A stretch of DNA of 64,000 bases. It comes from JBMNIZ01 sp050951405 (GTDB taxonomy: Bacteria; Bacillota; DULZ01). Each line of letters begins with the position of its first letter. The first letter of the stretch is position 1. Location: positions 1-64,000 of the forward strand of contig JBMNIZ010000014.1 in the NCBI GenBank assembly GCA_050951405.1. Direction: 5' to 3'. Below the pieces are notes generated by a model. The model was not told the origin of the DNA. It did no database searches and was given only the letters and a program-made list of their open reading frames with translations. A program made the translations under genes and the position numbers. Below, in pieces: positions 45,997-55,520 of this stretch.

Positions 45997-46911
45997 ATGG
46001 GCTGGGAGTTAGTTGCTGGAGAGCTGAGGAAAAAAATCAGGGGAGAAATCAGACTGAATGAGTCCCTGAAGAATCATACCACTTGGAAAATTGGCGGCCC
46101 TGCCGATTTATTGGTGATGCCTGCTGTTTTGGATGATGTGCCGGTTCTGTTGGATTTTGCCTGGAAGAAAGGCCTGCCTTTGCGGGTTTTGGGCAATGGT
46201 TCCAATATTTTGGTCAGTGACCGGGGAGTAAGGGGCCTGGTCCTCAAACTGTCAGGCAAACCATCCGCTATCAGGATTCAGGGAGAGCAGATGACGGTAG
46301 ATGCCGGCACCATGCTGCCCCATGCAGCCCGCAAAGCATGTTTTTATGGATTAACCGGTTTGGAATCTATGGTCGGCATCCCGGGGACTGTGGGGGGCGC
46401 GCTGGTGATGAATGCAGGAGCCAACGGCCATGGCATGGATCGAGTGGTGAAAAGCCTGGAGCTTTTACATTTAGATGGGACCTATGAAAGGCTGACTGCC
46501 TCTGAATTGGCGTTTGGTTATCGGACCAGCAGTCTACAGGATAAGCCCCTGGTGGTCTTGAGGGCGGTCTTGCAGCTATCCCGGGGGAATCCTTCCTGGA
46601 TCAAAAAAGAAATGGAGAAAAACTTACAGTGGCGGCGGGAAAGACAACCATTAAATTGGCCCAGCGCCGGCAGTGTTTTTATCAATCCCAAGGGACATGC
46701 GGCTGGATATTTGATTGAAGCTTCAGGGGGCAAAGGACTGCGCAGAGGGGGAGCGCAAGTTTCGGAAAAACATGCCAATTTCATTATCAACCTTGGCCAG
46801 GCCACGGCTCGTGATGTATTGTGTTTGATCGATGAGATCAAAGAGCTGGTTTTTCGGTTTTGCGGCATCGAATTGAAAACTGAGATCCGATTCTTTGGAG
46901 AGGAAATGTAA
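45997..46911 (+). CDS. murB: UDP-N-acetylenolpyruvoylglucosamine reductase MurB
   Basis: This intact 304-residue FAD enzyme reduces the MurA product using NADPH. The FAD domain shows NHTTWKIGGPADLLVMP, GNGSNILVSDRGVRGLVLKL and GIPGTVGGALVMNAGANGH. The catalytic serine is in SAGSVFINP and the C-terminal glutamate region is KTEIRFFGEE. Gene order murC-murB-murA is typical of Clostridia. Confidence 0.93.
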   Translation: MGWELVAGELRKKIRGEIRLNESLKNHTTWKIGGPADLLVMPAVLDDVPVLLDFAWKKGLPLRVLGNGSNILVSDRGVRGLVLKLSGKPSAIRIQGEQMTVDAGTMLPHAARKACFYGLTGLESMVGIPGTVGGALVMNAGANGHGMDRVVKSLELLHLDGTYERLTASELAFGYRTSSLQDKPLVVLRAVLQLSRGNPSWIKKEMEKNLQWRRERQPLNWPSAGSVFINPKGHAAGYLIEASGGKGLRRGGAQVSEKHANFIINLGQATARDVLCLIDEIKELVFRFCGIELKTEIRFFGEEM

Positions 46912-46931
46912 GGGCCGGGGGTGAATGGCTT

Positions 46932-48206
46932 TTGGAAAAATTTATTGTCATGGGAGGCAGCCGGTTAGTAGGAGAGATTAAAATCAGCGGGGCAAAAAAC
47001 GCCATCCTACCTATTATGGCTGCCAGCCTTCTGACGAAGGGCCAATCGACGATTTTACAAGTGCCCAGGATCAATGATGTTCTGACCATGCAGAAGATAC
47101 TGACTTTTCTGGGCAGTAAAGTTTCGCTGAACGGGAGTGAAATGTTCATCGACGGAGCAGATGTGGACCCAAAGGAAGTGACCGAGAATTTGATGCGCCA
47201 GCTGAGGGCTTCGAACCTGATCATCGGGCCCCTGCTCAGCCGTTTTCGCAAACTGAAAGTAGCTTATCCTGGCGGTTGTGCTATCGGCTCTCGACCGATG
47301 GATCTCCATTTGAAAGGTTTCCGCTCCTTGGGAGCGAAAGTGACAGAAAGATATGGTTTTATTGAATTGGAAGCGCAGAACTTACAGGGAGCAGATATCC
47401 ATCTGGATTATCCCAGCGTAGGCGCCACCGAAAACCTGATGATGGCAGCGACCTTGGCTCAGGGACATACCATCATTAGAAATGCCGCCAAAGAACCGGA
47501 AATTGTTGATTTGCAAAACTATTTGAATGCCCTGGGTGCCAGGATTAAGGGAGCCGGTCTGGATACGCTGAGAATTGAAGGCGTGAAAGAGCTGGGCTCT
47601 GCCAAGCACAACATTATCCCGGATCGGATCGAGGCAGGTACTCATATGGTGGCAGCGGCCATGACGGGGGGAAATGTGGTGATCAGGAATGTGATCGCCG
47701 ATCACCTGGAACCGGTTATTGCCAAACTGAAAGAAACCGGAGCAAGAATTAAAGAATACGAGGACGGCAGTCTTCGGGTGATTGGTCCTTCCCGTCTCAA
47801 AGCTGTGGATTGCAAGACTTTGCCTTACCCGGGTTTTCCCACTGACATGCAGCCCCAGATCATGTCTCTGGCTGCGGTGGCGGAAGGGACCAGTGTTATT
47901 GCCGAAAGCATTTTCGACAATCGCTTCAAACATGTGGATGAGCTGCGGCGGATGGGGGCCAAGATCAAGGTGGAGGGAAGGGCGGCGATTGTCAAAGGAG
48001 TTCCCCGTTTGAGCGGCGCCTTTGTAGAGGCCACCGATTTGAGAGCGGGAGCGGCCCTTGTTTTAGCAGGCTTAGTGGCGGAAGACGCCACGGTGATAGA
48101 AAAGATTAAACATATCGACCGGGGCTACGAGAATTTGGAGGTAAAATATGCTCCTTTGGGAGCGCGGATTATCAGGGTAAATAATACAAGAAACGGCAGC
48201 TGGTGA
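46932..48206 (+). CDS. murA: UDP-GlcNAc 1-carboxyvinyltransferase MurA
   Basis: This intact 424-residue enzyme transfers enolpyruvate to UDP-GlcNAc, the first committed step of peptidoglycan synthesis and the target of fosfomycin. The catalytic loop YPGGCAIGSRPMDLHLKG contains the cysteine that fosfomycin attacks. The KISGAKNAILPIMAASLL start and DRGYENLEVKYAPLGARI end are conserved. The start is TTG at 46932; a terminator overlaps the stop. Confidence 0.93.
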   Translation: MEKFIVMGGSRLVGEIKISGAKNAILPIMAASLLTKGQSTILQVPRINDVLTMQKILTFLGSKVSLNGSEMFIDGADVDPKEVTENLMRQLRASNLIIGPLLSRFRKLKVAYPGGCAIGSRPMDLHLKGFRSLGAKVTERYGFIELEAQNLQGADIHLDYPSVGATENLMMAATLAQGHTIIRNAAKEPEIVDLQNYLNALGARIKGAGLDTLRIEGVKELGSAKHNIIPDRIEAGTHMVAAAMTGGNVVIRNVIADHLEPVIAKLKETGARIKEYEDGSLRVIGPSRLKAVDCKTLPYPGFPTDMQPQIMSLAAVAEGTSVIAESIFDNRFKHVDELRRMGAKIKVEGRAAIVKGVPRLSGAFVEATDLRAGAALVLAGLVAEDATVIEKIKHIDRGYENLEVKYAPLGARIIRVNNTRNGSW

Positions 48207-48220
48207 CAGGCTGCTTTTTT
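48196..48220 (+). terminator. Terminator at the end of murA
   Basis: The stem gcagc with gctgc overlaps the stop codon and is followed by six T. Confidence 0.6.
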
Positions 48221-48309
48221 CGCTTGATCTTGGACAGGCCTTCTTCTTCTGTTATAATCCTAGTAATGAAAGCTCTTTTCCAAACTGGTAGTTTCCGGGA
48301 GGGCTGCCC

Positions 48310-49067
48310 ATGCATATTCGAAGGCGGGTCAAGCCGGTGCGAAGAACCCGGGTTCTGCTTTTTCGTTCATTATTCTTCTTCATGATCATTTCTCTGGCCT
48401 TATATTGTTTTTTACAGTCTTCCTTTTGGTCCATCCAGACGATCATCGTTGAAGGCAATGATTTTCTTTCTGAAACAGAGGTTTTGCAGCTTGCTTCCAT
48501 GCCCTTGGGGTTGAATATTTTTAAAGCGGATCTGAGCTCAAGGGAGAGAAGAATGCGGCTCTCCATCCCTTGGTAAAAGATGCGAAAGATCACCCGGGAA
48601 TTTCCCCGGACCATCAGAATATCCAGTCCGGGAGCGGGTGCCTTTGCTCCTGGTTCCCTGCCGGGACGGCTTCTGGCAGGTTGACGAAAACCGAGTAATT
48701 CTTCAGGTATACATCCACCATTACCGGCATATCCCTGCCCTTGGTTACCGGGATTGAGCTGGGGGATGCCAGTCCCGGCGAGAGCCATTTCCTCTCCGGA
48801 GTTGGCCAGGGTCATACAAGCTGGCCCGGGAGCTGCCGTCGGAGCTGGAGGGGAGAATCGGTGAAATCAATGTCCTGGACTCGGGGATGATTTGCCTCTT
48901 TACCACCCAGAAGGACTAGAAGCATACTTGGGAGACGGCGAAAGGCTGGAGGAAAAAGTACAGCTTTTAACCCGGAGTTCTGGCACAGGAGAACCTAGAA
49001 CTGGAAAGAATCAAATACATTGACTTGAGCTTTCACGGTCTCCGCTGTCATCAAATACCGCGACTAA
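48310..49067 (+). pseudogene. divIB: DivIB/FtsQ division protein, many frameshifts
   Basis: DivIB/FtsQ is a single-pass divisome protein with an outside POTRA domain. ATG 48310 gives a basic cytoplasmic tail, one helix (LLFRSLFFFMIISLALYCFL) and the POTRA start (WSIQTIIVEGNDFLSETEVL, then MPLGLNIFKADLSS). The frame breaks near 48550; later pieces in other frames read NAALHPLVKDA, REFPRTIRIS, RDGFWQVDENRVILQ, GRIGEINVLDSGMICLFTTQ and VSAVIKYRD with TAA at 49065. The pieces and position between murA and sbp identify it. At least five shifts. Confidence 0.75.
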
Positions 49068-49087
49068 TAAAGAAGGTGATGTGCTTT

Positions 49088-49417
49088 ATGTGGCTTCCGC
49101 TTTTAGGTCTTTTCATCGGAATTATCCTTGGTCTCCATTTTCCAATCCAGGTTCCGGTGGCTTATGCAAAATACATGTCAGTGGCTGTTCTGGCAGCCCT
49201 GGACTCAGTCTTCGGTGGTTTGAGAGCCAGTCTTGAAGATAAATTTGACCAGATGGTATTTCTGACTGGTTTCTTTAGTAATACCCTTCTGGCTGGTGTA
49301 TTGGCCTACATCGGAGACCAGCTAGGGGTGGAATTGTATATGGCCGCTGTGATTGTTTTTGGGGTCCGTCTTTTTCAAAACCTGGCCAGTATCCGGCGTT
49401 TTCTCCTGAAAAAGTAA
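49088..49417 (+). CDS. sbp: Small basic protein Sbp (DUF1290)
   Basis: This 109-residue membrane protein with three helices matches the DUF1290 family found between divIB and ftsA in Firmicutes: VAYAKYMSVAVLAALDSVFG, GGLRASLEDKF and FFSNTLLAGVLAYIGDQLGV. Its function is not well defined; the location suggests a link to division. ATG 49088 (MWLPLLGLFIG) fits the family start and an AAGGTGA site; ATG 49079 is an alternative. Confidence 0.85.
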   Translation: MWLPLLGLFIGIILGLHFPIQVPVAYAKYMSVAVLAALDSVFGGLRASLEDKFDQMVFLTGFFSNTLLAGVLAYIGDQLGVELYMAAVIVFGVRLFQNLASIRRFLLKK

Positions 49418-49553
49418 AGAAAGTAAAGAAAAATGAATTGCAAAAAAAGGGAATTTGCCACCGGCGTTGAATTCCTCATAATATCGAGGGGTGGTTCCAC
49501 AGGCATTGCTGTGCTTGACATGGAAGCAAAGGCTGGGGCTGGAGGTGCAAAGA

Positions 49554-50786
49554 TTGCCCAAAAACAATGTGCTAGCAGGCTTGGATATTGGAACTAGCAA
49601 AGTTGCTGCAGTTATTGCTGAGATAGATGTGGAAGGCCCTATCAATATTGTTGGTTTTGGGGAAACCCCATCCGGTGGTTTAAGGAAAGGAACCATTATC
49701 GATATTGAGTGTACGGCCAGGGCGGCGGAAAAAGCCGCCGATAAAGCGGAGCAAATGAGCGGTATGGCTATTGATGCTGTTTTGGTGGGAATAACGGGAC
49801 CCCACATTTCCTCAGTCAATAACCGGGGTGTAGTGGCCGTTACCGGTATAGGCAAGGAAATTACGGAAGAAGATGCCCAGCGGGTAGTGCAAGCAGCCAA
49901 GGTGATCACTCTTCCCTCGGAACGGCAAATTGTTCACGTTTTGCCCCGCCAGTTTATTGTAGATGGTTATGACGGCATAGTCGACCCGGTGGGTATGTGT
50001 GGATCTCGTCTGGAAGTGGAAACCAACATTCTTACCGGAGCGGCTGCATCCATTCAAAATACCCTCAAGACTGTTCAAAGAGCGGGATTGGAAGCTGGTG
50101 CTCTGGTCTTTAATGGTCTGGCCTCGGCAGAAGCGGTTCTTTTGCCTGCGGAGAAAGAACTGGGTGTGGTTCTGGTGGATATTGGTAGCGGGACCACAGA
50201 GGTGGCCATTTATGAGCAGAAAAATCTCTGGTATGCTAGCGTCCTTCCAGTAGGAGGCGACCACATCACCAATGACCTGGCGGTAGGCCTGCGGACACCC
50301 ATTGCCGCAGCGGAAAGGATAAAAAGAGAGCACGGATGCGTACTGGAGGCCTTGATGCCTGATGATAATTACATAGATGTGCCCAGTGTGGGAGGTACGG
50401 AAACCCGCCAGGTATCGAAAAAGTTTTTGGCCGCTATCATAGAACCGAGAATACAAGAGATACTTTCCTTGATCAAAAGAGAAATACACCGTTCAGGTTA
50501 TAAGGGATTACTCCCTGGTGGTGTGGTGATTACCGGAGGTTCCTCTCTTCTAGATGGTTTGCTGGTACTGGCGGAGGAGATGCTGGAGATGCCGGTACGG
50601 AGAGGGCAGCCTCTGCATATTAGCGGGTTGGTGGACCTGGTTAGTGCACCCCAGTATTCCTCAGCGGTAGGAATCCTGCATTATGGGGCCAAGAATCTGG
50701 CTGCTTTTCAGGCCGCACCCTCAGGAGACTTTTTCCTGGGTAGTATTTGGTCACGTTTGACCGCATGGTTTAAGGAAATTTTCTAG
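49554..50786 (+). CDS. ftsA: Cell division protein FtsA
   Basis: FtsA is an actin-like ATPase that ties FtsZ filaments to the membrane. The TTG start at 49554 is chosen since GGAGGTG lies 6 bp upstream and the family motif begins at once (VLAGLDIGTSKVAAVIAEID). Further motifs are GGLRKGTIIDI, VLVDIGSGTTEVAIYEQ, GGDHITNDLAVGLRT and VVITGGSSLLDGL. The C-terminal WSRLTAWFKEIF is an amphipathic membrane-binding helix. Length is 410 residues. ftsZ follows 26 bp later. Confidence 0.93.
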   Translation: MPKNNVLAGLDIGTSKVAAVIAEIDVEGPINIVGFGETPSGGLRKGTIIDIECTARAAEKAADKAEQMSGMAIDAVLVGITGPHISSVNNRGVVAVTGIGKEITEEDAQRVVQAAKVITLPSERQIVHVLPRQFIVDGYDGIVDPVGMCGSRLEVETNILTGAAASIQNTLKTVQRAGLEAGALVFNGLASAEAVLLPAEKELGVVLVDIGSGTTEVAIYEQKNLWYASVLPVGGDHITNDLAVGLRTPIAAAERIKREHGCVLEALMPDDNYIDVPSVGGTETRQVSKKFLAAIIEPRIQEILSLIKREIHRSGYKGLLPGGVVITGGSSLLDGLLVLAEEMLEMPVRRGQPLHISGLVDLVSAPQYSSAVGILHYGAKNLAAFQAAPSGDFFLGSIWSRLTAWFKEIF

Positions 50787-50812
50787 CCGATGCATTTTAA
50801 GGAGGGTAATAA

Positions 50813-51859
50813 ATGTTGGAGTTTGAAGAGCAGGAATTAAGTCAATTTGCGTCAATCAAGGTGGTTGGCGTAGGGGGCGGCGGTAATAATGCAGTGAACA
50901 GAATGATCTCTGCAGGATTACAGGGAGTTGACTTCATTAGTATCAACACTGATGTACAGGCTCTGAACTTCTCCCAGGCCGAGGTGAAATTACAGATCGG
51001 CGCCAAACTGACTAAAGGGCTGGGCGCCGGTGCCAATCCGGAAATCGGCAAAAGGGCTGCAGAGGAAAGCGCTGATGAGCTTCTCAAGACTCTACAGGGA
51101 GCCGACATGGTTTTTATTACAGCAGGTATGGGCGGTGGTACCGGTACCGGGGCAACACCTCTGGTGGCTGAATTGGCCAGAGAAGTAGGCGCCCTGACGG
51201 TGGGGGTGGTAACCCGGCCCTTCAGTTTTGAAGGCAGAAAGAGGGCTGACCAGGCGGAGAACGGTATTATTGAACTAAAAGAGAAAGTGGATACTCTGAT
51301 TGTCATTCCCAATGACCGTTTGCTGCAGGTGGCTGATAAACAGACTTCCATTACTGATGCTTTCAGGATAGCTGATGATGTATTGAGGCAGGGTGTCCAG
51401 GGGATTTCAGATTTGATTGCCATTCCCGGCTTGATCAACCTGGATTTCGCCGATGTGAAGACCATCATGTCTCAAACCGGTTCCGCTTTGATGGGTATCG
51501 GCAGGGCCACAGGAGAGCAAAGAGCTGCAGAAGCGGCCCGTATGGCAATTTCCAGTCCTCTATTGGAGACCTCTATTGAGGGGGCCAGGGGAGTTCTCCT
51601 CAATATTACCGGCGGTACTAACTTGGGCCTTTTTGAGGTAAACGAGGCGGCAGAGATCATTTCCCAGGCTGCCGATCCGGAGGCGAACATTATTTTCGGT
51701 GCGGTCATTGATGAAGATCTGAAAGACGAGATCAGGGTAACCGTGATCGCTACCGGTTTCGATCAAAAACCGAAACCATTAAAGATCAATGCAGAACTGG
51801 ATATCAAACCTTTTTCCAGCGACGATTTGGACATACCAGCCTTTCTAAGAAGAAAGTAA
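50813..51859 (+). CDS. ftsZ: Cell division GTPase FtsZ
   Basis: FtsZ polymerises into the division ring. This intact 348-residue protein has VVGVGGGGNNAVNRMI (nucleotide loop), the tubulin signature GMGGGTGTGATP (near residue 107), RPFSFEGRKRADQA and the T7 loop NLDFADVKTIM with catalytic Asp. The C-terminal peptide DLDIPAFLRRK binds FtsA and SepF (encoded at 63.5 kb). The C-terminal linker is short. AAGGAGGG precedes the ATG; a terminator follows. Confidence 0.96.
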   Translation: MLEFEEQELSQFASIKVVGVGGGGNNAVNRMISAGLQGVDFISINTDVQALNFSQAEVKLQIGAKLTKGLGAGANPEIGKRAAEESADELLKTLQGADMVFITAGMGGGTGTGATPLVAELAREVGALTVGVVTRPFSFEGRKRADQAENGIIELKEKVDTLIVIPNDRLLQVADKQTSITDAFRIADDVLRQGVQGISDLIAIPGLINLDFADVKTIMSQTGSALMGIGRATGEQRAAEAARMAISSPLLETSIEGARGVLLNITGGTNLGLFEVNEAAEIISQAADPEANIIFGAVIDEDLKDEIRVTVIATGFDQKPKPLKINAELDIKPFSSDDLDIPAFLRRK

Positions 51860-51870
51860 AGGAGTACTGA

Positions 51871-51901
51871 AGCTAGGCGCAGAGAGCCCTAGCTTTTTTT
51901 A
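51871..51901 (+). terminator. Rho-independent terminator after ftsZ
   Basis: The stem agctagg with cctagct is followed by seven or more T, ending the division gene transcript. Confidence 0.85.
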
Positions 51902-51934
51902 TTAAGCCATAATTATTTCCCCAGGTACCAAATC

Positions 51935-51967
51935 CTGACATGTTTTGCCAGACTCTTGATGTATAAT
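51935..51967 (+). promoter_or_regulatory. Candidate spoIIGA promoter with wide spacing
   Basis: CTGACA (51935-51940) and TATAAT (51962-51967) are separated by 21 bp. The spoIIG promoter of Bacillus is known for a similar 22-bp gap that makes it dependent on Spo0A~P. A clear Spo0A box was not found, so this is a suggestion. Confidence 0.35.
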
Positions 51968-52105
51968 AGGAACAACCAGATTTATTAATATAAGGTCACT
52001 ATTCAGGCGTCAGACTTCAGTGGGGGTCACTTTTTGGCCTAATTACCAGACAGCCATATACCCCTAATTCAAGACAATCCCGAATAGAGAAAGGCATGGG
52101 TTGCG

Positions 52106-53026
52106 GTGGCGGGAAGCCCGGTTATTTACATAGATGTGGTGTTTGCGGTCAATTTCCTGATGGATTTTCTCATCCTCTGGTCAGTGGCCAGGTTTGGGCA
52201 ATTCCGTACCAGTTGGTTGAAAATACTGGCCGGGGCATTGGTGGGTAGTTTCTATTCTTTGATCATTTTCTTTCCCGGGCCTGGTTTTCTTGAAACCATT
52301 GGAGTCAAGTTGCTTGTTTCCATGATCATGATCCTGCTATCTTTTTCCTGGCACTCCGTCAAGTATTTTCTTCAAGCTTTGGGTTGTTTTTATTTCATCT
52401 CCTTTATGGTTGGAGGAGCCATGCTGGGTGGTATTTATTTTCTCCAGGGCTCTCTACTCCAGGGGAGATTTTTTCCCGGTATTTTCTTTTTGTCCGGAAT
52501 CCCTTCCGTCTGGTTGCTGGCCGGTTTGGCCTCCCTGGCTTTCTTCAGCTATTTGGGTTCCAGTTTGATCAAAAAAGGGTTGTTTCGCAAACTCTACTTG
52601 GTTTCTACGGTGGTTTGCTTTGGGGAGAAAAGAATTGCTGCCCGGTCTCTGGTGGATACGGGAAACCAGTTACGTGATCCCTTGACCCGCTGTCCCGTCA
52701 TGATTCTGGAATATTCTCTGCTCAAGGATGTTCTTCCCAGCCAGCTGCAGGATTTTTATGAGAACAGGGAGGAGCCGGAATTGGAAAAAACCCTTCAGGT
52801 TTTGGCTGGTACTTCCTGGGCAGTTAAGGTGAGAGTAATACCCTTCAAAACCATCGGTAGACGCAAGGGAATGCTGTTGGGGCTAAAACCCGATATGGTT
52901 TATGTGGTCACCGAGGAAAAAACCGTCAAACACCATAGTGTGATTGTAGGGGTCTATGCTGGTACCCTTTCACCGGAAAACAAGTACCGGGCCCTTTTGC
53001 ACCCGGAGTTGCTCCAGATTGCATAA
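52106..53026 (+). CDS. spoIIGA: Sporulation sigma-E processing protease SpoIIGA
   Basis: SpoIIGA is a membrane aspartic protease in the mother cell that cleaves pro-sigma-E after a signal from SpoIIR. The N-terminal half has five membrane helices (YIDVVFAVNFLMDFLILWSV first). The protease half has the active-site motif LVDTGNQLRDPLT (near residue 188) and ends with SVIVGVYAGTLSPENKYRAL. It is 306 residues, starts with GTG at 52106 and is directly followed by sigE, its substrate. This gene is intact although sigE is not. Confidence 0.9.
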   Translation: MAGSPVIYIDVVFAVNFLMDFLILWSVARFGQFRTSWLKILAGALVGSFYSLIIFFPGPGFLETIGVKLLVSMIMILLSFSWHSVKYFLQALGCFYFISFMVGGAMLGGIYFLQGSLLQGRFFPGIFFLSGIPSVWLLAGLASLAFFSYLGSSLIKKGLFRKLYLVSTVVCFGEKRIAARSLVDTGNQLRDPLTRCPVMILEYSLLKDVLPSQLQDFYENREEPELEKTLQVLAGTSWAVKVRVIPFKTIGRRKGMLLGLKPDMVYVVTEEKTVKHHSVIVGVYAGTLSPENKYRALLHPELLQIA

Positions 53027-53051
53027 CTATAGAAAGGAGGGGTGGGCCGTG

Positions 53052-53782
53052 ATGGTGGCAAAGTGGCTTCGCTGGCGCTGGATCTTGCGCTTAAAAATGA
53101 TCGGTCTTCTCAGAAGGCTGGCTTTCCTGGAAGACATATACTATGTGGGGAGCAGTGAGGCATTGCCTCCTCCTCTCACTTCTGATGAAGAGATTTTTTT
53201 AATCACCCGCCTAGAACATGGCGATCCGACCGTCAAGGGGGTCTCTGATCGAGACGGAATCTGCGGCTGGTGGTGTACATTGCCCGCAAATTTGAGAACA
53301 CCGGTGTGGGCATTGAGGACTTGGTTTCCATCGGAACCATCGGGCTGATCAAAGCAGTGAACACTTTCGACCCGAAGAAAAAGATCAAACTGGCCACTTA
53401 TGCTTCCCGCTGCATTGAAAACGAGATCTTAATGCATCTGCGCCGCAATAACAAGACCAGGGTGGAAGTGTCCTTTGATGAACCCTTGAATATTGACTGG
53501 GATGGCAATGAATTGTTGCTGTCCGATGTGCTCGGCACTGATAATGACATTATTTATAAATCCATTGAAGAGGAAGTGGACCGGAAACTCTTATACCAAG
53601 CCATGAAAAAACTGACCGCTCGGGAGAAGAAGATCATGGAATTCAGATTTGGATTGGTTGACGGCTTGGAGAAAACCCAAAAAGAAGTAGCGGATCTTTT
53701 GGGAATTTCCCAGTCTTATATTTCCCGTTTGGAGAAAAGAATTATCAATCGGCTGCGGAAAGAAATTAATAAAATGGAATAA
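53052..53782 (+). CDS. sigE: Sporulation sigma factor SigE precursor (frameshifted)
   Basis: Sigma E drives early mother-cell transcription. ATG 53052 (after AAAGGAGGGG) opens the pro-sequence (LRRLAFLEDIYYVGSSEALP), with the processing region before PPPLTSDEE. Two one-base shifts near 53238 and 53258 break the frame in region 2. The continuing frame reads LRLVVYIARKFENTGVGIED, LVSIGTIGLIKAVNTF and region 4 (KTQKEVADLLGISQSYISRL). No alternative copy is in the window. For an essential sporulation gene with otherwise perfect sequence, base errors are more likely than decay. Confidence 0.88.
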
Positions 53783-53799
53783 AGAGAGAAATTCTTCCC

Positions 53800-53819
53800 T
53801 GCTACCTTTTCAGGTAGCT
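53800..53819 (+). repeat. 20-bp target duplication of the IS1182 element, left copy
   Basis: The 20 bases tgctaccttttcaggtagct contain a hairpin (gctacc with ggtagc) and recur unchanged at 55520-55539. Confidence 0.85.
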
Positions 53820-53836
53820 CAGACTGTAGACAAAAA

Positions 53837-53866
53837 TGGCCTTTAGGAAGCAAAACCTAAAGGCCA
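53837..53866 (-). terminator. Terminator of the IS1182 transposase gene
   Basis: The stem tggcctttagg with cctaaaggcca overlaps the transposase stop codon. On the minus strand it is followed by TTTTT. T-rich sequence on the other side suggests it also stops incoming transcription. Confidence 0.65.
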
Positions 53867-55330
53867 AATTCTTTTTAAACATAAAATTGCTGAAATATTA
53901 GAGAGCACCTCCTGCAGCGGGGAGGTTGTGGGCGGTAATGTCCGTTGTTTCCGCTTCCACATGGCCAGCTTTTTCAGATTCATGCATGCAAAAAGAAGCG
54001 TGAGATAGTGCTGCACTTTTCTCAAGCCTCGAAGCTGCGTGTAGCGCATCCCATGTTTTTCTTTGGCATCGGCAAAAACACGCTCAATTGTCTCGCCGCG
54101 CTTACGATAAAGTTCTTTGCCTCGATCGGTGTACCTAAGATCTTCAGCTATTTCCACATAAGGCTCCCATAAATGACGGGTGATAACCTTGGTAAAATTT
54201 TTGCTCTGTGTGCACTTCATTCTATGCTCACAGCCGATGCAAATTTTAGGATCACTCTTGTATTCACGGTAACCATCCCGGTTGGTGGTGCTGTACTTTA
54301 AAATCTGGTTATTGGGGCAAATGTAGCAATCGTAGTATTCATCATAAACATAATCACGTTTTCTGAAATAGCCCTTCTTTGTCATAGGGCGCTTGTACGG
54401 CATGATAGGATCTTTGCCGGCTTCGACTATCTCCCGGCAGATGGCCGGGGTTTTGTATGCAGAATCTGTAACTACAGACTCGACTTCGGGGTGCTGTTCA
54501 ATGACTTGCTGGAAAACATCGGAGAAAACCTGGCTGTCGTGAACATTGCCGGGAGCTGCTTTTAATCCCAAGACAAAATTATTCATATCACAGGCAACGG
54601 TTACAGTATAGGCAAAGCATTTCTCCTTTTCACTCTTGTAGAACATGCCGCTTTCCGGGTCTGTTGTACTTTCTATGATTTCTCGTTTTTTGCCGCCGTC
54701 AGCCGGGGTGCCTGCTTCATCTCCGGAATCATTGCCTTCGTCTTCATCATCAGCAAACGGTTCCTTGCCATGGGATTTCCTATCCTCGTTAATTTCATAA
54801 AGCAAATCACGTTTGTATTTATGTACACGATGCCTGACCATTTTTTTGATGTACTTCTTCTTATTGGCGCTGGCTTTGACATGAGTGGCATCAATGAAAA
54901 TGGCGCTGGTGTTGAGAAACCCGCAGTTAATGGCTTCTTCGAGAACACGCGCAAAAATTTTTTCAAAAATGTCGCTTTCCTGAAACCGTCTCACGTAATT
55001 CTTGCCAAAGGTAGAGAAGTGAGGGATCTGCTCCTGCAAGCCATATCCCAGAAACCAGCGGTAAGCGACGTTTACTTTTACCTCTTCTATGGTCTGCCGC
55101 ATTGAACGGATGCCATAGAGTGCCTGCAGGATCAACAGCTTAATTAGAACAACCGGATCTACACTGGGACGGCCATGGTTTTCTGAATACAGGTCTTTTA
55201 CTTCATCATAGATGAAGCTAAAGTCAATACTCTCCTGGACGGCTCTAAGCAGATGGTTTTCCGGAACCAGGCTGTCTATGCAAACAATTTCCATTTGGTT
55301 AACAGCTTCACGGTCTTTTTTCGCAAGCAT
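53843..55330 (-). CDS. IS1182-family transposase (DDE type)
   Basis: This transposase is 495 residues from ATG 55330 (MLAKKDREAVNQME), which follows GGGGTGA; a start 10 codons earlier at 55360 is possible. Motifs are IDSLVPENHLLRAV, GRPSVDPVVLIKLLILQALY, IPHFSTFGKNYV, IFIDATHVKASANKKK (first Asp), VVTDSAYKTP (second Asp), CPNNQ and CIGCEHRMKC (cysteine pairs), and GETIERVFADAKEKHGMRYT (Glu). The frame is intact, so the element may be active. Confidence 0.92.
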   Translation of the reverse strand: MLAKKDREAVNQMEIVCIDSLVPENHLLRAVQESIDFSFIYDEVKDLYSENHGRPSVDPVVLIKLLILQALYGIRSMRQTIEEVKVNVAYRWFLGYGLQEQIPHFSTFGKNYVRRFQESDIFEKIFARVLEEAINCGFLNTSAIFIDATHVKASANKKKYIKKMVRHRVHKYKRDLLYEINEDRKSHGKEPFADDEDEGNDSGDEAGTPADGGKKREIIESTTDPESGMFYKSEKEKCFAYTVTVACDMNNFVLGLKAAPGNVHDSQVFSDVFQQVIEQHPEVESVVTDSAYKTPAICREIVEAGKDPIMPYKRPMTKKGYFRKRDYVYDEYYDCYICPNNQILKYSTTNRDGYREYKSDPKICIGCEHRMKCTQSKNFTKVITRHLWEPYVEIAEDLRYTDRGKELYRKRGETIERVFADAKEKHGMRYTQLRGLRKVQHYLTLLFACMNLKKLAMWKRKQRTLPPTTSPLQEVLSNISAILCLKRIWPLGFAS

Positions 55331-55520
55331 TTTATCACCCCGGCTATTGGTTTTTCCCATAATATAATTTCGTTAAAAGGGCTGAAAATGCCTGCAATTA
55401 CTGGCTTTTTTACACTTTTGCCAAAGATTTTTTGCGCACGGCAATTATGAATTATAAATGAAAATGCAAACCAAGGATCGGCCAAGGTTTGCATTTCATA
55501 AGACTTTGTCTACAGTCTGT

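Larger units (their letters stand above)
53820..55519 (-). mobile_element. IS1182-family insertion sequence between sigE and sigG
   Basis: The element is 1700 bp. Its ends are inverted repeats (cagactgtagacaaa at the left, complement at the right). It carries one transposase gene on the minus strand and is flanked by a 20-bp direct duplication that is itself the terminator hairpin of sigE. This indicates the hairpin was the target. Confidence 0.88.

Noticed and set aside
47382..47933. Open frame of about 180 codons on the minus strand inside murA
   Set aside because: murA is intact and highly conserved on the plus strand; the antisense frame is histidine-rich noise without a family.
49812..50489. 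Open frame of about 225 codons on the minus strand inside ftsA
   Set aside because: Antisense shadow of a conserved gene; no domain, no start context.
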